Assembly: GCF_015207265.1 (NCBI RefSeq)
Contig: NZ_JADEXE010000037.1
Location: forward strand, 1-35,395
Origin: Nodosilinea sp. LEGE 07298
Lineage (GTDB): Bacteria; Cyanobacteriota; Cyanobacteriia; Phormidesmidales; Phormidesmidaceae
Length of the DNA: 35,395 nucleotides
Reading direction: 5' to 3'
The position numbers and the translations under genes are program-made. The notes below the pieces were generated by a model that had not been told where the DNA came from, searched no databases, and saw nothing but the letters and a program-made list of their open reading frames with translations. The stretch's first letter is position 1. The number at the start of each line of letters is the position of its first letter. Shown here one piece after another: positions 1-7,898 of the stretch.

Positions 1-102
1 GCATTGGGTTCCCTCGAAGGCCCTGTAAGCCAAAGGTTAAGGGGCGGCTATGGCAGGTTTGTGGAAAATAGGGGCAAATGTTGAGCGGTTGAAGGCAAGC
101 GT

Positions 103-534
103 CTACTGGGGAGGATGCAACCCGGCTGAAGCCAGGAGCCGCCGCAGGTTAATGACGCCAGGACGATTCAGTGCCAATGCTTCCACGGTGGCGCGACCGC
201 AGGGGGTTTGCCCAACCAACTGGGTCGCATCTTCGATCCAGACAAAATGCTCATCCCAGATTTGCGATCGCGGATTGAAGAGCGGCACGGTTTCGCCCGT
301 CAGCGAATCAGGGTAGGCCGTTCGGGTGAACTTGCGACCATTGCAGCCAAAACAAGCCCAAGCCAGATTCTCCAGGGTGGTGGCACCGCCTAGCTGACGC
401 GGCTGGATGTGGTCAAGGGTGAAGCTATCGGGTGAAAAGGATTCGGGACAGCGGCAGTATTCACAAAGCTGCTGGGCTCTTAGTGCGACCTCTTGCCTGA
501 GACTGGCAGGAACCCGGTCGGACTCAGGCGGCAT
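103..534 (-). CDS. HNH endonuclease family protein
   Basis: A 143-residue protein with a compact HNH (beta-beta-alpha metal) nuclease fold. Visible are a first Cys pair (CEYC, about residues 24-27), the LDHIQP core with its metal/catalytic Asp-His, a downstream NLAWAC..CN segment carrying the second Cys pair, and the NGRK that usually ends this motif. Proteins of this size are common in cyanobacteria as free-standing HNH nucleases. The start codon lies 11 bp inside the end of the upstream 129-aa gene, so the two are probably translated together. The substrate cannot be read from the sequence. It could be a defence or selfish nuclease, or a housekeeping-type HNH protein. Confidence 0.85.
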   Translation of the reverse strand: MPPESDRVPASLRQEVALRAQQLCEYCRCPESFSPDSFTLDHIQPRQLGGATTLENLAWACFGCNGRKFTRTAYPDSLTGETVPLFNPRSQIWDEHFVWIEDATQLVGQTPCGRATVEALALNRPGVINLRRLLASAGLHPPQ

Positions 535-913
535 TGGAAGGATGGGAAGCAGAAACCTGCTGATTCAAGGCCAACAAATCCAGGTTTCTGAGCCTAGCGA
601 GTTCCATCAGGGCTTCCAGCCGTTCAACCCGATGCTGTTCCAAGCGGTCTTCGTAGCGAATCAGCTCCTGGTGCTCAGCTTCAGAGAGATCGCCCCATTC
701 GCAGCGATCGCGCAATTCATCCAATCGGGCTTGTTCTGTTTCCGGCAGACGCCGCTGGATAATCTTTAGCAGATGCGATTCCTCGGCATCTGCTGCATTT
801 TGAGAGGTTGGCTCTGTTAAAATTTCTAGCAGCTGAACCACTGCCGCCAGCTTGTTTTGGGGCAGTTGCTCGATCAGGGAGATCGCTCGTTGTCGGATAT
901 CGACGGGGGGCAT
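524..913 (-). CDS. Conserved 129-aa protein coupled to the HNH nuclease
   Basis: A soluble, charged, mostly helical protein of 129 residues. The N-terminal part (DIRQRAISLIEQLPQNKLAA and following) resembles the short leucine-rich helix seen at the N-terminus of many cyanobacterial antitoxin-like proteins. The rest is Glu/Arg/Leu-rich and could form a coiled coil. It is the first gene of a two-gene unit: its 3' end overlaps the HNH gene by 11 bp. An inhibitor or accessory role for the nuclease is an inference from this coupling only. No catalytic motif is visible. Confidence 0.7.
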   Translation of the reverse strand: MPPVDIRQRAISLIEQLPQNKLAAVVQLLEILTEPTSQNAADAEESHLLKIIQRRLPETEQARLDELRDRCEWGDLSEAEHQELIRYEDRLEQHRVERLEALMELARLRNLDLLALNQQVSASHPSNAA

Positions 914-984
914 TGCGAACGACAGGTAGGGATTAGTCCAATTCTACCAGTGCCAAAATATGAGAGAGACTAGGGCACGGTTTG

Positions 985-1341
985 ATGGCACAAAACTGGG
1001 ACATCCTTAAAGCGCGGTACCTCCGAAGCAGTCAGGAAACCCAGCTCCAGAATTTGGTGCTAAATCTGGTACGGATTCAGCTCTTTGCTCAAAGTGGAAC
1101 GAATGGGCTAGTTGCTCAGCATTTGGTCAGGGAAACCCAGTTCATTATTGAGTGGGTTGTACCGAGGATTGATTTGGCTACGGATATGGCTTTTGCGACT
1201 GCGCTTGTGGATTTGCAACGGTTACTCAGCCGATGGAAGCTGGAGTGGTCGGTGCTGTGGGCCGATGAGAGTGAGCGGCAGGAGATAGCGATGCTGGGTC
1301 AGCAGTGGTGCAATTATTTGATTGACAATATGAACTGCTAG
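985..1341 (+). CDS. Small conserved protein of unknown function upstream of the NACHT gene
   Basis: A 118-residue soluble protein, predicted all-helical, with Leu-rich N-terminal helices (QNLVLNLVRIQLFAQSG) and several Trp residues. The start was placed at ATG 985 rather than the TTG one codon earlier. I recognise no enzymatic motif. It lies 100 bp ahead of the NACHT gene on the same strand and is divergent from the HNH pair, with about 70 bp between them that must hold both promoters. Co-expression with the NACHT protein is plausible but not shown by the sequence. Confidence 0.65.
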   Translation: MAQNWDILKARYLRSSQETQLQNLVLNLVRIQLFAQSGTNGLVAQHLVRETQFIIEWVVPRIDLATDMAFATALVDLQRLLSRWKLEWSVLWADESERQEIAMLGQQWCNYLIDNMNC

Positions 1342-1441
1342 CCCGTTAAAGGCTATCTTTGCAAAAGAATTTTACTTTTCGGCGATCTCTATCAACGGTT
1401 TGCTTTGCTCTACTCGATCAAGCTCCAGACAATCCTTAATC

Positions 1442-3970
1442 ATGACTGGTAAAGCCCTCCCTCGTTTCATAACCAGCATTGTCATTCCAGGTTTCTTGCT
1501 GGGATCCACGACCATTTCGGCGGTGTCTCAGACACCAACGCCAGCTCCTGCACCCACAACTGCCCCGGCATCACCGACACTTCGAGATGACGTCGCCGAT
1601 CTCTGGCAAGAACACCGACTTTTCCTCATCTTCGCTGGTTTAGTGTTACTGCTAGGAGGAGGAGGATACGCCGGGGTTCTCTGGCTCAAACCTCTATGGC
1701 TGCTACAAGTGCCCTCGCAAGATCTGGCCATACCTTGGACGACGTGGAAGGTGCCGTTGGGGATGGTGCGATGGTTCAAATATCGAGATCGCGTCCTTGA
1801 CACCTGGATTACGCAACACTGGCGGGTGGCTCAGCAGGCATTTCTGAATCTCCCCAGTGTAGAGAATCGGGCCATCCACCTTCCCCTTCCTGTGAGATTA
1901 GATGAAGACACGATTAGTGAATTGACTGGGGCACACCTCGTCTCCACTTTTCAGAAGAAAACAGTGGTGCTGCTGATTTGTGGTGAAGGAGGAGCAGGCA
2001 AAACCAGCCTCGCCTGCCAAATTGCCCAGTGGGGCTTGGACAAACAACTCAGTAACCATCGTATGATTCCTGTTTTGATTGAAACGGAATTAGACAATGA
2101 GAGAGAAGACTTACTTGCAGCGATTCAAGGCCGCATCAATATTTTGACTGACCAGCAAGATCCGATTGACCCAGAATTTTTGACGAAACTGCTGCAGCGT
2201 CAGCGGGTATTGGTGATTGTGGATCACCTGTCGGAGATGGGAGGAGCAACTCGCAGTCAGATTAATCCACAACTGGCAAACTTTCCAGCTAAAGCGCTTG
2301 TCGTGACTTCGCGTTTGGAAGAGCCATTAGGCGGTCTCAGCAAGACAGTAGTAAAACCGTTGCAATTAGAGGCGAATCGGCTCTGGCCCTTTATGTCTGC
2401 CTATTTGGCAGCGAAGGGCAAACCAAACTTGTTCGTGGATGATGAATTTGCCAATGGTTCTGATCGCCTCCGCCGCATGGCGGGAGAACGTGGCATCACG
2501 GTTTTGCTGGCTCGCATGTACATCGATCAGATGATCCGCGAACGCGAAGGGGCAGGAGCAATGCGTCCCGATTCTGTGCCCAAGCTAATGCTCAGCTATC
2601 TCAATCAGCTAAATCTCAATATTGAGCCAGACAATAAACGGGATGACCTAGAGGTGCAACACGATGCCAAACTTGTCGCCTGGGAATGCTTGAAACAAAC
2701 CTATCGCCCGACATGGGTAAAAAAGGTGGATGCCATTGCCGCCCTGGATACCCTCGAAGATGGAATGCCTGCTAAGGAACGCTTGGATTATTTGGAGAAG
2801 CGACTGCAATTTTTGAAAGCTCCGGAACCGGGGGATAGTATTCGCATTATTTTAGACCCATTAGCGGAATACTTAGCTGCTGCTTATTTAGTGGAGAGAA
2901 CCAGCCAAAAAACTAATCCTGAAGCTGAATGGCAGCAATTCTTTTTGGATATTGACTGCAAACTAGAAAATGACACTCCAGATATAATTCGGGGCTTTTT
3001 GCTAGCGGTAAGGGACTACTGTTTAGATAATGCCAACGATGACCGAATCCCAAAAGATCTACCAAACCAACTTGCCCTGAAAGCAAATATTAGTCCAGAC
3101 GAAATTGCGCGTTCTGTACAAAGAAGTAGGGTTCGAAGATTAATTGATGATTTATCTTGGCCAGATCCTGAGGTTTGTCGAAAAGCCATATTAGAACTAG
3201 GCAGTTTAGGTACTATTGCCAGCCCGTCTATACCTAAGTTAGTGGATCTAATTTGTAACAAAATCCATGTGGATGATGCAGGTTCTGCACTCGTCTCCAT
3301 TGGTTCAGACGCAGTATTACCGTTAGCAAAGCTCTTAGCTTCCGATGTTATAGAGGAACGTAGTTCTTCCATCTCGCTTCTTCGTCGCTTTGGAGTAATG
3401 GCTGAGGTGGCTGTTCCAGAAATATCCTATGCACTCATCAACGATGAATCTCCTGAAATAAGATGGAATGCTGCTATATCACTGGCTAAAGTCGGTATTA
3501 AAGCTGAAAAAGCTCTTCCAAGTTTAGTTCAAGCATTGGAAGATGATGAATTGGCAGTTTGCAACTGGTCTGCTTTTGCATTAGGAAGACTCGGATCAAT
3601 AGCAACAGAAGCAATTCCAAATTTAATCGCTTTTCTGGAAGGCAACTGCCAGAAGGACTTTTCTGTTCTTTTGGCAGCAGGCGAAGCATTAATAGCAATC
3701 GGCTTCAATCTTGATGATTTGGAAATTTTTAGTGAGACTGGAGAAAGAGAAAAGGCAGGAAGATTGAAAATTTTATTACAAGTGAAAGGTAATTCAGAGG
3801 AGTATCATGGAACACTTAGACAAATAATTCTGGAATATAGACAAAAACGGAAATCAGAAAAAGAGAAAGAGGAAAAATCTAGGCCTCCAAATACACTGAA
3901 TTTAGAGTGGCAGCCTATTCTTAGTGCTGGTACTCCGCCTCAAGAAGACCCTTTGCCTTCATGGCTGTAA
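1442..3970 (+). CDS. Membrane-anchored NACHT-type STAND NTPase with C-terminal HEAT repeats
   Basis: From ATG 1442 the product is 842 aa. A hydrophobic N-terminal segment (about residues 8-27) resembles a signal peptide or anchor. A Pro/Thr/Ala-rich linker follows, then a clear membrane helix (about 59-84), placing the rest of the protein in the cytoplasm. The NTPase has a Walker A GEGGAGKTS at about 181-189 and a Walker B VLVIVD near 256-261, as in NACHT/STAND switches. From about residue 565 there are HEAT-type helical pairs with repeated PEVCRKAILELGSLG-like units, the usual sensor or scaffold part of such proteins. The C-terminus is highly charged. No nuclease, TIR or protease domain is visible; the membrane segment could be the effector or simply an anchor. 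An in-frame start at 1400 would add 14 residues ahead of the hydrophobic segment and looks less likely. No HIP1 octamer was seen in the gene. Confidence 0.85.
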   Translation: MTGKALPRFITSIVIPGFLLGSTTISAVSQTPTPAPAPTTAPASPTLRDDVADLWQEHRLFLIFAGLVLLLGGGGYAGVLWLKPLWLLQVPSQDLAIPWTTWKVPLGMVRWFKYRDRVLDTWITQHWRVAQQAFLNLPSVENRAIHLPLPVRLDEDTISELTGAHLVSTFQKKTVVLLICGEGGAGKTSLACQIAQWGLDKQLSNHRMIPVLIETELDNEREDLLAAIQGRINILTDQQDPIDPEFLTKLLQRQRVLVIVDHLSEMGGATRSQINPQLANFPAKALVVTSRLEEPLGGLSKTVVKPLQLEANRLWPFMSAYLAAKGKPNLFVDDEFANGSDRLRRMAGERGITVLLARMYIDQMIREREGAGAMRPDSVPKLMLSYLNQLNLNIEPDNKRDDLEVQHDAKLVAWECLKQTYRPTWVKKVDAIAALDTLEDGMPAKERLDYLEKRLQFLKAPEPGDSIRIILDPLAEYLAAAYLVERTSQKTNPEAEWQQFFLDIDCKLENDTPDIIRGFLLAVRDYCLDNANDDRIPKDLPNQLALKANISPDEIARSVQRSRVRRLIDDLSWPDPEVCRKAILELGSLGTIASPSIPKLVDLICNKIHVDDAGSALVSIGSDAVLPLAKLLASDVIEERSSSISLLRRFGVMAEVAVPEISYALINDESPEIRWNAAISLAKVGIKAEKALPSLVQALEDDELAVCNWSAFALGRLGSIATEAIPNLIAFLEGNCQKDFSVLLAAGEALIAIGFNLDDLEIFSETGEREKAGRLKILLQVKGNSEEYHGTLRQIILEYRQKRKSEKEKEEKSRPPNTLNLEWQPILSAGTPPQEDPLPSWL

Positions 3971-4271
3971 GAGTAATTGCCTCAATATTTCCCATACTCT
4001 CTTCAGCCAGTTTCACGAGTTGCAACTGGTGCAGATACACTGTCACAACACCAAGCGTCTCCACAAACGCTTCAGGGTTGTCCCAATCAGCGGGTACAAA
4101 ATTCCCCTCGGCGTCAAACTTCACCCAACCCCCAAAGCACTCCACCAGGTAAGCCTCACCCTGATTGAGTACCTCGACCACTGAACCTAACGTTCCAGCA
4201 GGCGCATGAACGCGATCGCCTAAATCAATGTCTTCCTTTAGCCGAATGGCATCAAATAGGCTAAAGTTCAT
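3921..4271 (-). CDS. DUF4926-like small protein
   Basis: A 116-residue protein whose first 65 residues (LFDAIRLKEDIDLG...APAGTLGSVVEVL...YLVECFGG) match the pattern of DUF4926: a short SH3-like beta domain with the conserved 'G..G.VVE' and 'YLVEF' strands. The second half is helical. It is the last gene of the transfer operon, 20 bp after the 344-aa gene. Its 3' end overlaps the 3' end of the convergent NACHT gene by 50 bp, which would make antisense interference between the two transcripts possible. DUF4926 proteins often sit next to toxin-like or mobile genes; their function is not established. Confidence 0.75.
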   Translation of the reverse strand: MNFSLFDAIRLKEDIDLGDRVHAPAGTLGSVVEVLNQGEAYLVECFGGWVKFDAEGNFVPADWDNPEAFVETLGVVTVYLHQLQLVKLAEESMGNIEAITLTAMKAKGLLEAEYQH

Positions 4272-4291
4272 GACTACCTCCGCTTGCGATA

Positions 4292-5326
4292 TTATGCCTC
4301 TATTTCGAAATCAGGTCGGTTAAGCGTCATCGATTGGGATGGCTCTGGTAGCTGCAAATGTTTGCCCAATAGCTCTCTAGCAGCATCAAACTGCTGAAAA
4401 TCCTGCGCTTCCAGTCGCGAAACCGCTTTCTCTCCATCCATCGCCAACACCTCCCCTCGCCCATCCTTCGCCTCTACCGAGAGCTGATTTCCTGCCATCC
4501 TCAACCGATAATGCTTGCCCTCAAACGCCTGTAGCCCTGTTTGCGCAAAGAACTGCTGTACCGTTTCCACCGCCGATCGCTCCTCAGGCGATAATTCCGC
4601 TACCGCCTCACCCGCTGACTCAGCCCGATCTTCGCTGCTCTCAGCCGCCAGCGCCAATCCTTCGATCTGCTCCCCTAATCGCGGGTCATACTCTACCTGC
4701 CCATTGGGCAGTACCTCCACCACCAGTACCGGAGGTTCCACTAACAGCTCAGGATGAGTAATGGACGATTCCTCCAACTCCTGCCCTATCAACCGCTCCG
4801 CTTCGCCATAGGGAATCCGTTCCAGATGGGGAGCCAGTTGCTTGAGTGGCTCATGGTGAAAGCAAGGCACCCCGTCAATTTCGATATCGACAATCTCCCC
4901 CTCGATCACCTCCACCTCACCCGGTAACGAGGGCGGATCCACTACCTGCTGCAAATAGGCCAACTGCTTCGGCAGCAGCTGTTGCAGCTGCTCCCGCAGA
5001 TCCCCCTCTAGCGCCCCGGCCACGATCGCATCGCCAATCTGAATTCGCACCGGGACGCTCTCTAGCTGGGGTGGTGGCCCAGGGTTAAGGAGTCGAGGGT
5101 CATGGCCGGTCAGCCGCTTCTGCTCATCGTCAAGGTCTGTGATGCTCACCCAAGCAGGCTCTACCCCTGGGCGCTCTTCCAGTAGGGGTGGTGCTTGCTC
5201 TAGCTTTTCTTCCTCTGCCCGTTCCTGGAGCCGCACCTTGGCGAGCATCTGGGCGATCGCATCCAAAATCGAATTGATGTCATGCTGTACTTTCTCAGCA
5301 CTGTGGGGAGAGCCGCCGAAGGTCAT
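4292..5326 (-). CDS. Unknown 344-aa acidic protein of the transfer operon
   Basis: Not recognised. It is soluble, strongly acidic and rich in Leu, Glu, Gln and Pro, with no signal peptide or membrane segment. The N-terminal 55 residues are predicted to form a coiled coil; the middle is Pro-rich with repeated valine/glutamate strands. The C-terminal 100 residues (HYRLRMAGNQLSVEAKDGRG and following) look like a small alpha/beta domain. It follows virD4 by 17 bp, so it is probably co-expressed with the coupling protein. A relaxosome or substrate-adaptor role would fit that position but rests on context alone. Confidence 0.7.
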   Translation of the reverse strand: MTFGGSPHSAEKVQHDINSILDAIAQMLAKVRLQERAEEEKLEQAPPLLEERPGVEPAWVSITDLDDEQKRLTGHDPRLLNPGPPPQLESVPVRIQIGDAIVAGALEGDLREQLQQLLPKQLAYLQQVVDPPSLPGEVEVIEGEIVDIEIDGVPCFHHEPLKQLAPHLERIPYGEAERLIGQELEESSITHPELLVEPPVLVVEVLPNGQVEYDPRLGEQIEGLALAAESSEDRAESAGEAVAELSPEERSAVETVQQFFAQTGLQAFEGKHYRLRMAGNQLSVEAKDGRGEVLAMDGEKAVSRLEAQDFQQFDAARELLGKHLQLPEPSQSMTLNRPDFEIEA

Positions 5327-5343
5327 GGGTCACCTCGCAAAGG

Positions 5344-7134
5344 TCAAAACACATCCTGAAACTGCTTGAGAATCGCCGGGTCTTTGAGGTTGGGCGTACT
5401 GGCTGCGGCCTGCTTCGGTAATGGGAAGAGCTTCTCTGCGATCGCCATCCGAGAGGCCAACTGCTCGCGGGTGTACTCCTCCGAGTTGAAGTGCTGGCGG
5501 GAGGCGGCAACGAGTCGTTCCCTAACCTTGGGCCAGCGGGCTTTGCTCCAGGCTTCCTGGGCCAAATCGGCTTTGGGCACCTTCACCTTCAAAATCAGCG
5601 GAATTGAACCCTCATCCTTGCGGCTGTAGGCCGGGTTGATCAGCACGCATTTGCCGGTAGTCAGCTTGTTGAACTGGGCCGGTTCCACGATCGCTCGCTT
5701 CTGGGTATGGCCAGCGGTACTGGTGCTGCCGCCGCCTTTGCCCGTGCTCTTCGTTTTGGATTTGATTTCCACCTCCTCTTCGCCCAGGTAGTCGCTGAAA
5801 AGGCGAGCGCTGTCGGGGTCTTGGGGGTTGAACAGGGCTTTGGTGGCACAGCCGCCCAGAATTGAGCGGCTCACCTCGCGGGAGTAGGCTTTCTCCAGCT
5901 GGGTCAGGTTCTGAAAGCCGACAATCGTCACCAGACCATCGGAGCGGTTTTCGTTCAGCCACTGGGTTAGGTAGGGCAGATACAGCGTCGGCAGTTCATC
6001 GAGGGCCAGTACCAGCGGATCGCGGCGCTTGCGGGTGACGTTGCGGGTGACGATTAGGTGCAGCAGCGTGGCGACCAACGGCGCGACAGCTTCCCGCCGT
6101 TGGCGATCGAGGCCCAGAATCAGCAGCTTTTTGCCCTCCAAATCCAGGGGCAGGGTGGTTTGACCACAGAAGGCGCTGACCAACTCCTGACTGAGAAAGC
6201 GGCTAAAGACCTTGCTGGCCATGCCGATTACCCCTGCCACGGTCTTCTCAGAACCCGCCAACTGCAAGAGCTGCGAAAAGGCCAGATAGACCCAGTTGCT
6301 CATGGGCCAGTTGCCCCCGGCGTCACCGCGCTCTTTGGCGGCGCGAATGCGGCTAGGCAAATCCGACAGACTCAAGATCGCCGAGGCCATCATCAAATCC
6401 GGTTCGGGCATCCCCTTGGCCAGCATCAGAATCGCCTGGGTGAGCTGGTCACCGGCATCGGCGAAAAACTTGTCTTCGGAGGCATTGGCGGAGAGGGCAA
6501 AGTTGCGGTTCATCACCGTGGCAATCTGCCGCGCCATTAGGGCATCGTCGGCATCCCGCAGGAAATCCAGGGGATTGCAGACTTCGCTTTCGGGATAGCC
6601 GGGGGCAAAGACGCTGACGGAGTAGCCCCGCTTGGCGGCATAGGCCGCGAGCACTTCGGTCTGGTCAGGGTATTTGAAGTCGTAGATGATCGCGGGCATT
6701 CCCTGATCTAGCGCCGAGCGGATGGTGGGGTTGATCAGCGAGAAGGTCTTACCGGAACCGGGAGCGCCACAGACGGCTATGCCTCGCTGGGCGTCGGGTA
6801 GCCAGAGACTGCGGCTACCGTTGGATTTGCCGCTGGAATTGCGAGGAGGGCTGCCGACGTAAAGCGTCACCGCATTGTGGCGGCGCTGCTGAAGCTGCTG
6901 CATGGCCTTTTTTCGGGCCACTCGTTTCTCGCCGCCCCCGGCCAGGTAGCCTCGGGCCAGTTGGCCTTTTTTCTGGCTGTTACCGACGACGGACATGATC
7001 AGCATGGCGGCGATCGCACCCACAAGCACCAAGCCGTTCTGTCCCTGGAGCGAATGGAAGATGTTATTGCCGGTGCTGGAAATGCCATCGGGGACTGGAG
7101 TCACACCGACGTAGGCGGTTTTTGAAAGAGTCAT
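5344..7134 (-). CDS. virD4: VirD4/TraG-type conjugative coupling ATPase
   Basis: A 596-residue type IV coupling protein, which brings the relaxase-DNA complex to the secretion channel. The N-terminus has one clear membrane helix (LVLVGAIAAMLIMSVVG, about 35-51). The ATPase core has Walker A GAPGSGKT at about 123-130, the family strand AIIYDFKYPDQ just after it, and Walker B LVLALDELPTLY with Asp379-Glu380. The following VTIVGFQNLTQLE segment is the usual T4CP motif after Walker B. The C-terminal 100 residues are poorly conserved and Lys-rich. The ATG at 7134 overlaps the upstream stop by 4 bp (ATGA), showing translational coupling. The length is normal for the VirD4 family. Confidence 0.9.
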   Translation of the reverse strand: MTLSKTAYVGVTPVPDGISSTGNNIFHSLQGQNGLVLVGAIAAMLIMSVVGNSQKKGQLARGYLAGGGEKRVARKKAMQQLQQRRHNAVTLYVGSPPRNSSGKSNGSRSLWLPDAQRGIAVCGAPGSGKTFSLINPTIRSALDQGMPAIIYDFKYPDQTEVLAAYAAKRGYSVSVFAPGYPESEVCNPLDFLRDADDALMARQIATVMNRNFALSANASEDKFFADAGDQLTQAILMLAKGMPEPDLMMASAILSLSDLPSRIRAAKERGDAGGNWPMSNWVYLAFSQLLQLAGSEKTVAGVIGMASKVFSRFLSQELVSAFCGQTTLPLDLEGKKLLILGLDRQRREAVAPLVATLLHLIVTRNVTRKRRDPLVLALDELPTLYLPYLTQWLNENRSDGLVTIVGFQNLTQLEKAYSREVSRSILGGCATKALFNPQDPDSARLFSDYLGEEEVEIKSKTKSTGKGGGSTSTAGHTQKRAIVEPAQFNKLTTGKCVLINPAYSRKDEGSIPLILKVKVPKADLAQEAWSKARWPKVRERLVAASRQHFNSEEYTREQLASRMAIAEKLFPLPKQAAASTPNLKDPAILKQFQDVF

Positions 7135-7898
7135 GGAGTTGTTACCTCCAGGGACGCAGGTGGAGGAGTAAGCGCGGGGTGAGACATGGCAGGCAATCCT
7201 ATTTCCGCCAATCGCGACACCACCGCGAGGGAAATGCCCGCTGCATCGGCAGCAGCCTGAGGTGCGGAACCGTTGCGGACGCGGGCCAGGAAGTCTTGGA
7301 TTTTGGGGACAACGGGACTGTCGGCGGGAATGAGTTGGGATGCGATCGCGCTATTCAATCCCCGTTCCACATTGGCGAAGCTAACGGTTTGGCCACTGGT
7401 GGTGACGATGGCAGAGGCCTGGGAAGTGATGTTTGGAGCTATCGCCACAGTCGCGTATTGCGGATCACCCGACCCATAGTTCACCTGAAACTGGTAAACC
7501 TTGCGCCCTTCCGGCGAGTCCGTCACCACCGTCAGGAGAGTGAATGTTGTCTCCGGCAGATTCTCGAAATGAATCCCTGCCACCCGCCGCAGGTGAATGA
7601 CGCTAGCTCCAGCCCCATCACAATTCCCAGAGTCCCCTTGACCACAAAGATTGCCATCGAAATCCAGGGTGAGCCGACTGGGGTCATCCAGCCACACCCG
7701 CTGAATCACTTCCCCGGTGCGGGTAAAGTCCAGGTTGGTGCCGGAACCCGGCCACACCGAAATCTGAGCGCCGCCGCCCGTGAGTCCCTGGGCCTGGGCT
7801 TCGGAGAGTTGGCGGACGATGGGCATGGAGAAAGCGGGTTTTGCGATCGCCAGCAGTGAGGCTACCACCAACGGCAGCACAACGGAAAGCCGTTTCAT
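7131..7898 (-). CDS. VirB9/TraK-like outer-membrane-complex protein (candidate)
   Basis: A 255-residue exported protein with a Sec signal peptide (Lys-Arg, then a hydrophobic core, likely cleavage near residue 24). The mature part is beta-rich. The segment ISVWPGSGTNLDF...EVIQRVWLDDPSRLTLDFDG resembles the 'V..G..T.l.F...v..i...dp..v.v' opening strands of VirB9/TrbG/TraK proteins, and the HFENLP..TFTLLTVVTDS stretch continues that beta domain. Its ends overlap the VirB10 gene (ATGA) and virD4 (ATGA) by 4 bp each. It lies after VirB10 rather than before it as in the canonical virB order. I place it as VirB9-like at moderate confidence; another periplasmic core protein is possible. Confidence 0.65.
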   Translation of the reverse strand: MKRLSVVLPLVVASLLAIAKPAFSMPIVRQLSEAQAQGLTGGGAQISVWPGSGTNLDFTRTGEVIQRVWLDDPSRLTLDFDGNLCGQGDSGNCDGAGASVIHLRRVAGIHFENLPETTFTLLTVVTDSPEGRKVYQFQVNYGSGDPQYATVAIAPNITSQASAIVTTSGQTVSFANVERGLNSAIASQLIPADSPVVPKIQDFLARVRNGSAPQAAADAAGISLAVVSRLAEIGLPAMSHPALTPPPASLEVTTP

